A stretch of 64,000 nt of DNA from the NCBI GenBank assembly GCA_037903355.1, contig JBAJFE010000026.1:1116001-1180000 (forward strand), written 5' to 3'. The notes below the pieces were generated by a model. That model did not search any database. It saw only the letters and a program-made list of their open reading frames with translations, and was not told the origin of the DNA. Of this stretch, positions 53,040-64,000 are shown piece after piece; within the stretch, counting starts at the first letter, position 1; every line of letters starts with the position of its first letter. Position numbers and translations under genes: made by a program. This DNA comes from Trichuris trichiura (Eukaryota > Nematoda > Enoplea > Trichinellida > Trichuridae).

Positions 53040-55203
53040 ATGGCTTCCGAGGTGGAATTTAAAGCTCCTCCACCGGTGCTACCAACCGACGAAGGTTTGG
53101 CTAGCGTGTCGGAAGCGTCCGAATGCAAGATTTCGCCTTCAGCCGAAATAGAAGTTCCGTATTGCGTGCCGGCCTGGTCCGGAGTGTCCACCGACGAGCA
53201 TTACGGATTCGAAGTGCTAAAAAATGGGTGCATTATCAGCAAGTTGTCGCTAATGAATGCGTCGCATCTAATATTCGGCAGAGCCAACAACGTGGACGTC
53301 CACTTGGAGCATCCTACCATATCGCGTCATCACGCAGCGTGTCAGTACAGAGCCCTTGGTGAGCCTTACGATATCGGCTGGTACATTTTTGACATTGGTA
53401 GCACGCATGGCACATTTGTAAATAAGGAAAAGATCCCACCTTACATGTATGTTCGTTTGAAAGTTGGATACGTGATTCGATTCGGCAATAGCAGCCGTTT
53501 GTACATAATGCAAGGGCCCGAGTCGGACGAGGAGCCGGAATCCTCTCTTAGCGTATCCGAAATTAAAGAAAGGGCCAACAAGCAAAAGGAGATAATGTCT
53601 AGAACAAAAAGCGATACGCCTACAGAGACTCCATCCGCCCCTGCGTCAAAGGCACCGGAGACTTTGCCGGATCGTGGCATCGATTGGGGACTATGTAAGT
53701 CTTAGTTTTGTTCTATGGTTATTCTTTATTTTTCATCCTCATAGTGTCGTATGGAGAGGATGAAGAGAACAATGATGATGACCAAGAATCAGTGCATAGC
53801 GACGATGGAGAGGAGATCTCGTTTGAACAGTTGGAGCAGCGCGAACAGTACTACGTGAACGATCCTCGAAAAGCGCTTAGAAAGTTTTTCGAACGAGAGG
53901 GCCATGAGCTACGGTACACTTTTGCCGAAGTCGGTTCCTTTCGTCGTCAGTGGACATGTCGAATCGAGTAATTATCCATAAACCTTAGATTATTTTCTAG
54001 CAGTACAACCTTTTAAGGTTACCGATCGAATCTAAAGATGGTAAGCCAACATTTGCCGAAGGAGTAGCCAGCGTGGGCAAGAAAGAAGCCATGACACAGT
54101 GCGCTTTGAATGCATGCCGGTTACTTGATGCTCAGGGTATATTACGTAAAAGTGCCCAAGGTAGACTAACTAATTGTAGGCTCCTAAATTAACCTTATGT
54201 TGAATAGAAAGCAAGAGGAGCAGAATGAAGGATTTGGAAGCTAATGATTACTACGACAGCGACGAAGACACTTTCTACGATAGAACGGGCGAACTTGAAC
54301 GTAAAAGGCAAAAACGTATTCAAATGAGCACCAATCCCGGTGGTAAAACTGTCGACAACTACGACACATTACAAGAGAAGCTGGCCGAGTTGAAACGAGA
54401 AGTGGAGCGAACAGAAGCGCAGCTATCTCTGCTATGCGCGGAAAGTAAGTACTGGCTCTGCGCCTTCATATTGTTTATTATTGCCTTCATTCTCAGCTCA
54501 CTCGGCGGATACAAGCGAGAAACAAGCGCCAACTGGAAGGGATAGTTTAGACGATTACATGATGCGTATGGAGAGATGCGACAAACAAGATACCAGAGTG
54601 AAACAGTCGCGTTTGAGGGTTCGACTATCGGAGCTTAAAAAGCTGCAACGTCGCACAGAGCTTTTGATCAAAGTGGCTCGTCCTGCACCAATGCCATTTT
54701 TGAAAAGGCCGCCGGCAGTAAACGTCAAATCCGTGGGGCCAATGGGTGGATACGGTCTAAGAGCGCGGGCCGTCGTACCTGTCGTTCCCCCGGCGCCCGA
54801 AATTCAAACAATTGAACCTTTTACAGAAGAATTTGAAGACGAAAATGATAATCAAGTACCAACTTCAACGCTTGGCTCTTCCGCGGAGACGGTTAATGCC
54901 AACTCGCCGCCCGCCGAAGAAAAAGCGGCAAATTCATCTGAACCTGCCGCTCCCTCCGCGCGTTTCAAAGCGGTAACGGTTGCGTTTATTTTTCAAGTCA
55001 ACAAATGTAACATTCTTTCCGTATTTTAGAAAAGCAGAGATGCGCGGTCGGTGGTGGAAAAAAAAGATGGCGAGGCAGACTACTCGGATTGGTTACCGCC
55101 GGAAGGTATTTGTCGTATTCTTTAATACTCAATTAACTTTCAATTCCCTTCAGACCAAACCGGCGACGGGCGGACGAAGCTCAACGACGCGTTGGGTTAC
55201 TAA
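53040..55203 (+). CDS. SLC4A1AP: Kanadaptin (SLC4A1AP): FHA and dsRBD-like protein
   Basis: Seven exons in phase: 53040-53694, 53745-53967, 54018-54145, 54208-54444, 54497-54972, 55030-55105, 55154-55203; 614 residues (human 742). Exon 1 carries an FHA domain: FGRANNVDVHLEHPTISRHH, then FDIGSTHGTFVNKEKI and GYVIRFGNSSRLYIMQGP. Exons 2-3 give a dsRBD-like region (LRKFFEREGHELRYTF; KKEAMTQCALNACRLLDAQG). Exon 4 has the family signature YYDSDEDTFYDRTG and a coiled coil. The end, YSDWLPPE then QTGDGRTKLNDALGY, matches the conserved kanadaptin terminus. Kanadaptin is a mainly nuclear protein linked to spliceosomal complexes; its name comes from a disputed binding to the AE1 anion exchanger. The FHA domain should bind phosphothreonine. 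Confidence 0.97.
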
Positions 55204-56526
55204 AAGCGGGATTTTGCGTCGCGTTATGTAAGCATGTTCTCTACCCGCACAGGTTAGCAAATAAAGCAGTATTTCTCAGCATTTTGCGCATAAGGCTTTG
55301 CAAACGATTCGTCAAGTAACATTGCCGGCGTACTTTTCCAAGATCGCCGAAATAGTGAAGTCTGAGCATTCAGCCGAGTTTTTCACTGTTTCAAGGTAAA
55401 CAAAAGGTTCATGACGTTTTTTTCTATTTTTGGACGAGAAATGTTACGAGTGTTATTGAAGTTTAGGCTTTTTTCAATGGGTTTTTGCTCTTGTTTATCA
55501 GACATTTGAACTTCCTACAGTATGATTTGAATTTTAAAATGATAGTCAAGTACAAACATGCATTGTTAACGCTGCGTGAGGTGTTGACGTTCTCGATGCT
55601 TTGAAAACGATAAAATCACAGTCGTAGCTGCGTAGGATCACGCTTTGTTTTTAAAAAAACGCGCTTTTGCTGTGATTGCTTTTGTTTTACTGCATTTGTC
55701 GCATTTTAATCTGCCGAAAATGACGGTATTAATGATAGCGTTCCTCTTTTTTGCCATTTTTTCGCTACGCGTTCTCTAAGCTTTGATCAACGCTCAAAGG
55801 GCTTTTTTGATTGAACAAATCGTCTTCGTACTCTTGGTACGGCAAATTTGTCATAATTTCAATATGAGTCGTCCCATGGCAATTGTATTATTAAATTGGA
55901 TTTGTTCTCAAGAATGTTGCCACCTGTCGTAACATAGCGCAACGGGCTTTAATGCTGAGAATTAGTCTAAACGTTTCCAGGTTTAATCCACGCAACATAG
56001 TTCATTATTTTAGTGGTAACTCTGCACATTCTGTCAGCGTGGCATTCCTTCATTGGATGTCATTTCGGTGAAGGATAGACATTGCTGAAACGCCTGTTTT
56101 TGGGCATCCTACAGTATAGAATTTGAGTTGTAGTGAAATCTGCCGGCTTACCTTCGGTTTGTTGACTGTACTGCCAGTCGCGTATAGCTCTTTTTAGAAT
56201 TAGTGTTTGAACTTTGAGATTAGTCCAGGCACTTACATGCTTCTGTGCAGTTCACACTGTTGCTTATAGAGCAGTAAGTAGATTCGTTGGCGGTAACGTT
56301 CTGTTTTTTCTTCAGTGCAACAATAGGCAATCCGTATGCTTAAGGGACGTAAAGCAGCGCTGTGTACACGCTTCTGCCTAATAACTTTCACAGCGTACGA
56401 TGCTTTGTGTACTTAGATTACATTAAGCCTGCAACGACTAACGACGGACGGCGAACAATTTAAAATGTTCAGATGCGTCCGTTATTCATTCATTTGCTGT
56501 CTACCGCTGGTTGGCCAGCAGTCAGA
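55204..56526. other. No recognisable gene
   Basis: 1.3 kb between kanadaptin and the 57-kb family member. Several short copies of a CTACAGTAT / ATACTGTAG word occur here and again downstream of the next gene, hinting at degraded repeats. No spliceable exon was recognised. Confidence 0.4.
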
Positions 56527-57971
56527 ATGGAATATCGCACTCGTCTGCTTGTTTACTTTGTCCTCACTAATTTGGACTTCTTCCCTTACTCGTGCGTTTC
56601 TCGGCTAAGTGATGCACAGAAATACCCTGGTGAGTAAAAGCTCATTTGGTATTCCTTTCTCTCCTTCCGCAAAGTAGTTTTTAGAAAACAGACCAGCCGG
56701 CTTAAATTACCATTGGCGGGCTGTTGAATTGATGCCCGTAGTTGAAACCACCGATGGTTATAAAAAGGACGCTGAACAACGGTCTACGTACGAATCTTCT
56801 CGCGTAAGGAATGCTCGTAAAGCGAAAAGGAGGAGGAAAAATCCGAGCAAGAACGTTGGATCGGCAAGCGAAATGCGACCGCAAAGTACCCGGTGAAATG
56901 TTGCTGTTCAGGACGACGATTTTTCTTATCAACGCCACCATCATGACGAAAGATACTTTCGTAAGCAGACGAGTGACACGGCCAACTCGGTGACTGAATT
57001 ACTTTTGAACTTCCGGGACCCAATAACAAACTATCCAATTGTTCCCGACTTTTCGCTGAACAGCGTAAGTGTCGTCGAGTCGTTCCAAGTTAATCGACTG
57101 ATTGCCTATTCCAGTACGGTAACGAAGCGAAGGTTGCGTGCTCGACAAAGCGGTGCCTTGGTTGTATGCAAAAATTGTTTGACAAACTGAAAGATGCCCA
57201 ATCGATCCATGATAAGACGCATAGAGAGATGCGCTTTTTGTCGCGCGAACTTCATCTCGACCGTATCGACTACAGAAGTCATTGCAAACACTTTGACGCC
57301 AAAGCGAGCGATTTCTTTGATTGTAAGCCCAGCTTGCTTTCGGAAGAAGATGTGCAGAAGGTGAACAGCCATTTGAGAGGCGATATGCTTACTTGTCCGG
57401 TGCACAATGGCAAGAAAGTGCCAAAGCCGACTTACGGCAATTTGCATGACGTCGATCAAAATCGAAGGTGGTTACGTATATCGTATTCTATGGATCGGCC
57501 AAGCGGAAAAACTGTGCAAGGTTGGTTTTTTCTTCCTTCTTCGGTTAATCACTGTTCGCTGTTTGTTGTAGGCCATAGCGCGCAGATATCTTGTAATTAT
57601 CACCGCGGAGAACCTCAAGACCAACCTGGCTCCGATACAGGCTTATGCGATATGTGTTGGTCGCTGTTGACGCTTCCCGATTCGTTCTCTCCGCGTTTTA
57701 TCAATCAGCTTATGTGCAATCCGTCTGACGATTCTTGTCTGTCAGGTTTGTTCCACTTCAGCTTGACTGTTGGTCCACTGTTTTCAATTTAGGATACGGT
57801 ACCTGCAGGCCGCGTTATAGGCACATAAGCGTTTGGTACAGCAATAGAACGACCGATATGCAAAACGCCGTTGTTTACGTCCCCGTCGCGTGCGAATGTC
57901 AAGTGCCATATTCGTCGATTTTGCGAAATTTAATTGTTGGCACGGCAAATAGCGTTTCTGTACTGACCTGA
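56527..57971 (+). CDS. Secreted cysteine-rich protein, noggin/trunk/PTTH-like carboxyl end (copy D)
   Basis: Six exons in phase: 56527-56629, 56685-56803, 56912-57064, 57115-57520, 57572-57745, 57793-57971; 377 residues, the longest of the family. Exon 1 is a signal peptide (MEYRTRLLVYFVLTNLDFF). Exon 3 carries FRDPITNYPIVPDF; exon 4 CSTKRCLGCMQ and LHLDRIDYRSHC. Exon 5 has CDMCWSLL, FSPRFINQLMC and a C; exon 6 has YGTCRPRYRHISVWY and VPVACECQVPYS. This last part gives the full noggin/trunk/PTTH signature: CxxC, P-R-x-I/V-x4-C, C, GxC-R/K-P, and the final V-x-x-x-C-x-C. Bombyx PTTH and vertebrate noggin have the same order (family knowledge). It alone of the three intact copies keeps C-E-C, so it may be the ancestral form. 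Its ligand role is inferred. Confidence 0.78.
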
Positions 57972-58761
57972 CTGTAACTTGTTCCCTGACTATTAAATTA
58001 CTGTAAGAACAAGTGTACCTGCGGAGCAAAAGTAAAGTCGAATTACGTCTTACTCGTCCAGCTGAGTATCGTACGCCGCCAAAGCACAAGTAAAGTTGCT
58101 CCATTCGAAAGGTCTTTACGCTGCTGTGCAAAAAGCAGCAAAGTATCACTGAAATTCGAACATATTTCCCGCTTTTTTTAAATTACTGCTTCGGCCTTTT
58201 CAAAGCGGTCTGACTAAAACGTATGCTGTGAGTTCGCTCAGATAAAGCCTTGAAAGAGGCTACTGCTTTAATATGCAGCCAACTTACCACAGTTTGCTCG
58301 AGCAAAACCGCCAATTGGAATTCGTTGAATTCTTAGCAAACATGAGGCACGATCGATGTCCATTTCGACGACAAATACATTTGCGAAGAAACACTGCGCA
58401 GCAGCCGAGTGGAAAAGGAGTAGCGGAAGCTTAATTTTTTGAATCGCACGAATTCGTACTTGAACATCTTTTAGAATACTGTAAGTGAGAGTGCTGTGAT
58501 TTTTATGCATCTTGGTAGACGAAGCAAACCGCTGTAATTTTGCTAAGAACGTTGCGAAAAAACTATGTTGTTTTATTGGCAGCAGCTTCTGAATTAACAG
58601 AGTGCGTTCCTTATTTGTAGAGCGCAATACATTTTTTTCGGAACCTGCGCTTCATTTTACATACTGTAGGTGAACCGGAAGCTGCGTCCATAAGAATACT
58701 TCTGGTGACCTGCTTTGTTCTACGTGGACAGTACAATAAACTGTTGCTAACCTGTTTTCAG
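57972..58761. repeat. First unit of a tandem segmental duplication (with 57793-57971)
   Basis: From exon 6 of copy D to about 58690 the sequence recurs, diverged, about 0.94-0.97 kb further on. Matching blocks include TGACTGTAACTTGT.CCCTGACTA, ACATTTGCGAAGAAAC / GCATTTGCGAACAAGC, and GGCAGC.GCTTC..A.TTAAC with the following TCCTTGT. The second unit is at 58762-59600. The 119-codon minus frame at 58627-58268 has no motif and no counterpart in the second unit. Confidence 0.65.
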
Positions 58762-58933
58762 TTCGCGGTGCGGTGTCTTCTGGTCACGTCATAGTCATTT
58801 AAGTGTTTCGTGCAGTAACAGAAGGGTGAATATGCAACAAGCGATTGTCTATGTATCCGATGCTCGCGAATGTCAGATGTTGTATTCCTTGATATTGCGA
58901 AACTTGATCGCTAGATTTCCTGTAATAGCTTGA
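58762..58933 (+). pseudogene. Duplicated, decayed last exon of copy D
   Basis: After a TTTTCAG acceptor the frame reads HSHLSVSCSNRRVNMQQAIV and LYSLILRNLIA to a TGA, matching exon 6 of copy D (HISVWYSNRTTDMQNAVV; YSSILRNLIVG). The frame is still open, but the knot cysteines have changed: GTC corresponds to GVF and ACEC to AREC. No copies of exons 1-5 lie upstream, so it is either a dead fragment or a potential alternative terminal exon. Confidence 0.75.
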
Positions 58934-59600
58934 CTGTAACTTGTCCCCTGACTACCAAATTACTGTATGAACCTGCATCCCCGCGAAACGAAACTAAAGT
59001 TGAATTAGGCCTTTCTCGACAAACCAAAACTTCTAAGTTGTTAAAAGCGCAAGTAAAGACGCTCTGTTCAAAAAATTCTAACATCACTACAAATGACAAT
59101 GGGAATTCTGAAAAGGTCATGTTTTGCTTGATTTAGCCTGCAAACGCTTCCACGACGCTCTTAATAAAATGTATGTTTTTATTTTTTTCCAGTGAAAGTC
59201 GCGCAAAGCATCCATAATCCTCAATATGACTATACCTTACATTGATTCGATTGAAACGCGATGCGTCTCTAGCAAAAATGACGCGTCGGCGATTTCCTCT
59301 TTGAGAATGAATGCATTTGCGAACAAGCTGCGCTGGAGTTGAGTGAAAAAGCCACAGCGAATCCCGGGGTTTTTGAACTGAATAAGTTTGTACTTGAATT
59401 TCTTTAAATTACTGTATACGCTAGCGCTTCACTTTTCTTAGTTTTTGATGGATTAAATAAATTTCGGGATTGAGCTTACTTTTGCCAAATGGCGTTACGA
59501 AACAGTTACGCTGCCCATCGGCAGCCGCTTCCAAGTTAACATTAGGCGCTCCTTGTCTGTACGGGTTTCGTTTGAACCTGCATTTCATTGAGTATACTTT
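58934..59600. repeat. Second unit of the tandem segmental duplication
   Basis: Non-coding sequence after the decayed exon that matches the 3' flank of copy D block by block (see 57972-58761), with many substitutions and indels. The two units together suggest one duplication of about 0.95 kb, old enough to have diverged widely outside the exon. Confidence 0.6.
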
Positions 59601-59901
59601 AGCTTGATATTAAAAATGGTAGATTCTAAGCTGCACTTTTAAGGATGGTTCCGCTGCTTTGCTTATTGCTAAGCGCGCAATACAATTTTGGTTTAATTAG
59701 TATTTTATTAGCAGAAACAAAGTGTTTTACCGTTGGCTTATACGGTGACCTTTGGTTTGACTATTCGTAGCTGTTTCTCCAAAGAGCAGCAGCACCCCGT
59801 TGAACATTTTGGATGGATACGCCGACGTCTGCAGACCAAAATCGATGTATCGGGCTTGCTTAAATGTTTATTTTTCGCTTATTGTTCGCGTTGCAGCCTT
59901 C

Positions 59902-61364
59902 ATGCTTGCCGTCGTACCTTCAACTCCTTGCTTTGAAAAGGAAGTGACTCTTCATCGGATTGCCGGCAGCGTAAACAAAGCTAAGCAGCATGGGGCATCC
60001 GTTGTCGTACTGCCCGTGAGCGAGATATCAATTTAGCCATTCTGTCTGTTTTGTCACAATTGTCCGTTAAAATATGAGCTGACATTTTTTGTATCCATTA
60101 AAATGAAAGCTTTTGTCTTTAGGAACAGTTCAATTGTCCTTACGGGGTGAATCATTTTCCCGAATTTTTCGAACAAATAACCGAGGACAGTGCCACAATT
60201 CAAGTGTTGTCGACAGCGGCAAAGTGCAACGATGTTTACATCATTGGAGGTAGGAATTCCGGGTCGATTTTATTTATTTAAAATGCTGTCATCTTGAGCA
60301 CTTGCTTTCGTCTACCCCCTTTTCGCTCTGCGAGTAACTTTTTCTTCAACTTGCAGGAAGTATGCCGGAAATCAAGGATGGCACACTGTACGAAAGTTGT
60401 CCAGTGATCAACCGCAATGGAAACCTGCTCGCCGTTTATCGTCGGGTATATTATTGCACTTTTGCTTAACAAGTTATTGTTGCGCTATTTGTTCAGCTTC
60501 ATCTGTGCTGCAAAGATTATTCATTTGACTGTTTACCAAAAGAATCAGATATTATATCCGCAGGCGATAGTCCTCTCATTGTGAAAACTGGTAGCCCAAC
60601 CTTTATTCTAATCATTTTATTAAACAATCTATAAGCCTATTCCAGAAGTTGCTACGTTTGGTATTGGAATTGGTTTTGACATATATTCACCCGAGCTTGC
60701 TATGGCATATGCTAATGCAGGTAAGTGCCACAGTACCTTCTGCTTTCAAGTATGCTTTATTACTTGATGCTACTAAGGTTGCGAGATGCTGATCTACGCG
60801 GCGGGAATGAAATCTCCCGAAGAGAAAGAGCGTTTTAACACTGTGGCACGTATGAGAGCTGTAGACACAAAATGCTACGTCGTGGCTTGCGGTTCCAAAG
60901 AGTCGCAGCAGGATGACGCCCAGTTTCAAGAGTTGGTTGCAGTTAACCCATAGTACGTTCACGCATGATTTATTTGCATATTTAAAGTCTAAACTTGCGT
61001 TCATTTGCGTAAAGCGGTGCAATCATGTCTTGGCAACAGTTTCCCGACGAAACCAGTCCTCCACAATTGACTACATTTGGTAAGATTTTTAAAATTTGTT
61101 TTAACGTGTGTATACGGTAGTCGCGTAATCGCAGACGATTTCTTGTTGACACTTTCCTATAGCCTTTAGTCGTATATACGTAACTTTTCGACTTTCATTG
61201 AAAGACAAAAAAGCTTGAATGGGCGACTGTTATTCGTAACGTTGACAATGTTGATCTTAGATTTGAAAGACGTTGAAGTTGGTCGTCGATTGACCGAGTT
61301 GTACGCTACTGAGGTACCGGAATGTCGAATGGAATTCGCGCGACCACGTTACGTTGGTGAATGA
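59902..61364 (+). CDS. NIT2: NIT2-family protein with altered catalytic residues (likely pseudo-amidase)
   Basis: Eight exons in phase: 59902-60015, 60123-60249, 60357-60445, 60497-60590, 60646-60720, 60778-60952, 61015-61079, 61261-61364; 280 residues (human NIT2 276). Family motifs: GASVVVLPEQFNCPYG, IIGGSMPE, CEMLIYAAGM, ARMRAVDTKCYVVACGS, NPYGAIMSW, and a VGRRLTEL end. NIT2 is omega-amidase, which hydrolyses alpha-ketoglutaramate with a Glu-Lys-Cys triad. Glu is kept (E39), but the lysine of R-K-x-H-L-F-D is R110 (YRRLHLCCKD), and the nucleophile in G-x-G-I-C-Y-D is G151 (FGIGIGFDI). Both changes are in well-placed exons. Hydrolysis by the usual mechanism should be impossible; a binding or regulatory role is possible. 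An extra short 5' exon may exist (acceptor at 59896). Confidence 0.9.
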
Positions 61365-62342
61365 ACGCAACAACTGTTCTTACGGCGGCCTTTTTAAGGC
61401 ATTAAATAAATTTCTCTTTTGATTATGTTGCCACTCCATTCAAGAAAGCATATTCAAATTTTGGGGGTTCATTTTTCCACGAAGCCGACACAGCTCGCGA
61501 CAGTGATAAAATCAAAAGAATGTAGTATCCTCCCATTCATTGCAGAAGTGACGTCGTACAAGCAAACTAATTCACCATTCATAACTTAACGCTCATTTCT
61601 CAATGAGATCCAACGGATCATCATTCTCTTTAAAGGTTTGAAGCTATTTCAACTTGCCGCGATAGCGCGAGTCTAAAATTTGAATTTTGGTACGCGCGCT
61701 AACTCTTCGAACAACCAAAACGCCATTTGCATTATTTTGCATATTTTTAAATTAATCAATGAATAGTAATAAAGTAGAACTTTTCGTGTATGCCACCAAG
61801 ACGCGGGTTTGCTTTTCGTAGAAATTTCAAAAGACGCATTTTCCGTCTCGCCGTATTATTGATTGATTGATTGATTATGCGTGTTTTCACTTTCGGTAAA
61901 TTCATCCCGTCCGCATTAGTGTGCATTAGGTTTTTGAAAATCAATTATACTCCCGAGAGAAAAAAAATTAAAATCATTGCGTAAGCATCGTAGAAAGCGC
62001 TCTGCCGCCATTATCTAATTTTTGTAATTTAAAAACAAATCCCATCCTTTACCGACTGTTATCATTGAGCTGCTAGACGCGCATTATCTGCTCAGTGGGC
62101 TATGACCACTTTGTCGCTTTAACAGAAAACAGCAGTTGGAAATTTTAGTTTGATTACAGTAACTTCAAGCGAAGAATGTCTTCAGCGGAATGCGTCTACT
62201 TCGAACCGGTGAGTACAATCACTCGAGCCACGCTTAGCTAACGCATTTTTGTAGAGCCATCTGTTGGCACGTCGTCTTCTGATAAGTGGAAGAAAAAAGA
62301 CGCGTAAAAATTTGCATAAGATAAAATTACGAAATTTTGAAA
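61365..62342 (+). other. Unassigned; possible small spliced frame at 62176-62398
   Basis: Mostly AT-rich, with a GATT tetramer run at 61860-61875. At 62176 an ATG opens MSSAECVYFEP, with a GTGAGT donor at 62209; a TTTTTGTAG acceptor at 62254 continues in phase as SHLLARRLLISGRKKTRKN and ends about 62396. The result would be a 57-residue basic protein overlapping the next feature in another frame. The two are mutually exclusive readings; neither is proven. Confidence 0.25.
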
Positions 62343-62604
62343 ATGAGCGTCCGTGCGTTGATTGGCTATTCCGCTGCAGCCGCGCTGTCAGCTAGCGGCG
62401 CAACAGCTTGTTGGCAACATTCCAGCTGGGTCAAAACGAACTGTCTCTTAGACAACATCGGTACGTGACTTATTCAAATATATTTAGCATATGCTAATTA
62501 GGCAAATTAATTTCTTAAAAATAGCATTTCCCTTTTTTGTTACAGAAAGTTGGCTTTCAGCGTTTCGTTTACTTCATCAAACAACGCAAACAACAAGAGA
62601 ATAG
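62343..62604 (+). CDS. Possible 58-residue protein with a hydrophobic amino end
   Basis: Two exons, 62343-62460 and 62546-62604, join in phase through a GTACGT donor and TTACAG acceptor. The start MSVRALIGYSAAAALSASGA could be a signal or mitochondrial sequence, followed by two cysteines and a short helix (ESWLSAFRLL). No family is recognised, and an alternative frame overlaps its first half. Confidence 0.35.
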
Positions 62605-62986
62605 TAGAAACTTTGCGGAATAAGAATCGGTCGGTATAAATTGAGATTTTTAAAGAATTCTTTGAAAATGTTCTACCGTTTTTGTACGCCGCGCGCGGTA
62701 GAGCATTTTCAAAGTGTAGCAACGAAGCGAAGCACTTATAAAGCGTCTAAGCTTCAAGCGTGAGTCCTTGGAGGGGATAGGAACAGCCAGCTATTTTGCC
62801 GTACATAGAAATGGCACTGTCTTAGCAACAATAACCACTAAGAATTAAGCCGCCAAGCTGGCCATATAAAGGCATCAACGGTCTGGATGCAACAGTGATA
62901 AGTCAATGGCCGCGGCAAACAACGACTTAGTAAAGGGGAAGCGTAAAAATGCATTAAAGAGAAGTAGACGTCACAGATCTTTAAGC
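62605..62986. other. Spacer before the SLCO 3' end
   Basis: No exon seen. A minus-strand polyadenylation signal for the transporter gene is expected here; the region contains TTTAAG-rich sequence but no clear AATAAA on that strand. Confidence 0.35.
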
Positions 62987-63958
62987 TTAATGAGCGGAAG
63001 TGGTAGCGCGTTGACCCACCTGCTCTTCGTCGGATGTGAGTCCATTTTCCATGCCAACACTTGATTGGACAATCTCTAAAGGTTCTTCCGTACTGTTGGC
63101 AGTTACTACTCGGCGATCAAAGAAGACAGCCAAAGTAAGAAAGCCGCCGGTTAGAAATTGCCCAAGTACGGCGAAAGCCAAAAACAAATCGGCCAGCAAC
63201 TTTGTGCTATGAATCAAGCATCGACCGCCTTCGACACCCGTAGGCACACCGTCGACAGCGTATCTTACAATACAGGATACGTCGAAAAGCCACGCGAAAA
63301 TTGTTGGGGCAGGTATGGTGCCTTAAAATTTCAAATTATACCGGCGGAATGAAGAAATCAAGTACAATATAGCCTGAAAATCCATTAGAGTACTGTACTA
63401 TTTTCAAATTCTTATAAGCTAAGCTATTCGAGGCTGTTAATAAGAGAAACTTTTACCAATGCATCGGATGACGATCCATTGGATTCCCAAAGCAAGCGCT
63501 CTTTCGTTGTAGTCAACAGTTCTGCAAGAAAAGGCACTTCGTGGGAGGGGAAAATTCCGTCGTGCTTTTCGCCTACCTGAGAATAACGGATAATGCGGGT
63601 ACCCCAATGGAAAACGTAAAAAAGCACATAGGCGCGAACAATAGCAAAAACAGTATAAGCGAAGAACAGTTCGACTCGCAAATACCCGCCGTTACGCTTC
63701 CGCCATCCGCGCACGTACAATTTTCGTAAGTCTGAAAAGTAGAACAAATATATAAATAAGCAGCAGGTAACAGTATACAGTACTCTTTTTGTTCGTTTGA
63801 ACGCTTCGGGGCAGCCGGCGAAGCAAGCGGAAAAAAAGTTCACCTTCGACCCGTGCATACTGCCGCAGACCGGATGAAATTCGTTCATCCTGCATGCGCA
63901 GTGTTCATTGCAATTTGACGCCACCGGGGTTACCGACAAAGAGTTGGATAACAAAGGC
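62987..63958 (-). CDS. Organic anion transporter (SLCO/OATP), carboxyl-terminal part
   Basis: Four exons, 63958-63784, 63731-63577, 63521-63457 and 63321-62987, in phase; the 5' part lies beyond the window edge. The first has the Kazal-like loop between TM9 and TM10: CNEHCACRMNEFHPVCG and FFSACFAGCPEAF. The second gives TYENCTCADGGSVTAGIC and TM10. The third reads ERALALGIQWIVIR, and the fourth IPAPTIFAWLFDVSCI, a cysteine, TM12 (LFLAFAVLGQFL...) and a cytosolic tail ending in TTSAH. These match the OATP consensus (family knowledge): sodium-independent uptake of amphipathic organic anions across the plasma membrane. The frames of the small exons are far from obvious in single open reading frames, but phases agree throughout. 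Confidence 0.95.
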
Positions 63959-64000
63959 CTTAAAAAAAACGGTAATCAATAGTTTTAAGCTGTTAAATTA

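Overview
The window is nuclear DNA of an invertebrate animal. Its genes are split into many short exons by GT-AG introns, most of them 45-90 nt, with acceptors ending in TTTTCAG, TTTAG or TTTAAG. The proteins are typical of animals: BLCAP, an OATP with a Kazal loop, menorin, a mixed-lineage kinase and cystine-knot secreted factors. The short introns and the gene repertoire suit a nematode or another small ecdysozoan, but the sequence does not fix the phylum. Gene boundaries below were found by matching reading frame, intron phase and family similarity by eye; no alignment program was run.

Layout. 1-7 kb: no recognisable gene, one large foldback repeat. 7.2-12.2 kb: a tandem group of one secreted cysteine-rich family (two intact genes and one broken copy), with BLCAP on the opposite strand just behind. 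14.8-17.2 kb: ASNA1/GET3 (+) converging on RPP38 (-). 18.5-19 kb: a small secreted protein with four identical-spacing cysteine repeats (-). 21-23.8 kb: a SMYD-type SET/MYND protein (-). 24-30 kb: mostly repeats and palindromes, with weak coding signals at 29-30.2 kb. 30.3-33.9 kb: a menorin/FAM151-like gene (+). 34.5-35.6 kb: a secreted EGF-like protein (-). 38.6-42.3 kb: ACBD3 (+). 43.8-44.1 kb: a small secreted precursor that looks like a peptide hormone (+). 44.7-52.0 kb: an eleven-exon mixed-lineage kinase (-), divergent from kanadaptin/SLC4A1AP (+, 53.0-55.2 kb). 56.5-58.0 kb: the largest member of the cysteine-rich family, followed by a tandem segmental duplication carrying a decayed copy of its last exon. 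59.9-61.4 kb: a NIT2-family protein that has lost the catalytic cysteine and lysine. 62.3-62.6 kb: a possible tiny gene. 63-64 kb: the 3' end of an SLCO/OATP transporter (-).

Most of these genes are unrelated neighbours with housekeeping or membrane roles. The main exception is the secreted family at 7-12 kb and 56.5-59 kb. Its carboxyl end has the cysteine layout of the noggin/trunk/PTTH cystine-knot group; its amino half is a conserved cysteine-containing region that I cannot place in any known family. The members share a common exon structure, include one pseudogene and one decayed exon, and differ in the very cysteines expected to form the knot, so the family appears to be expanding and diverging here.
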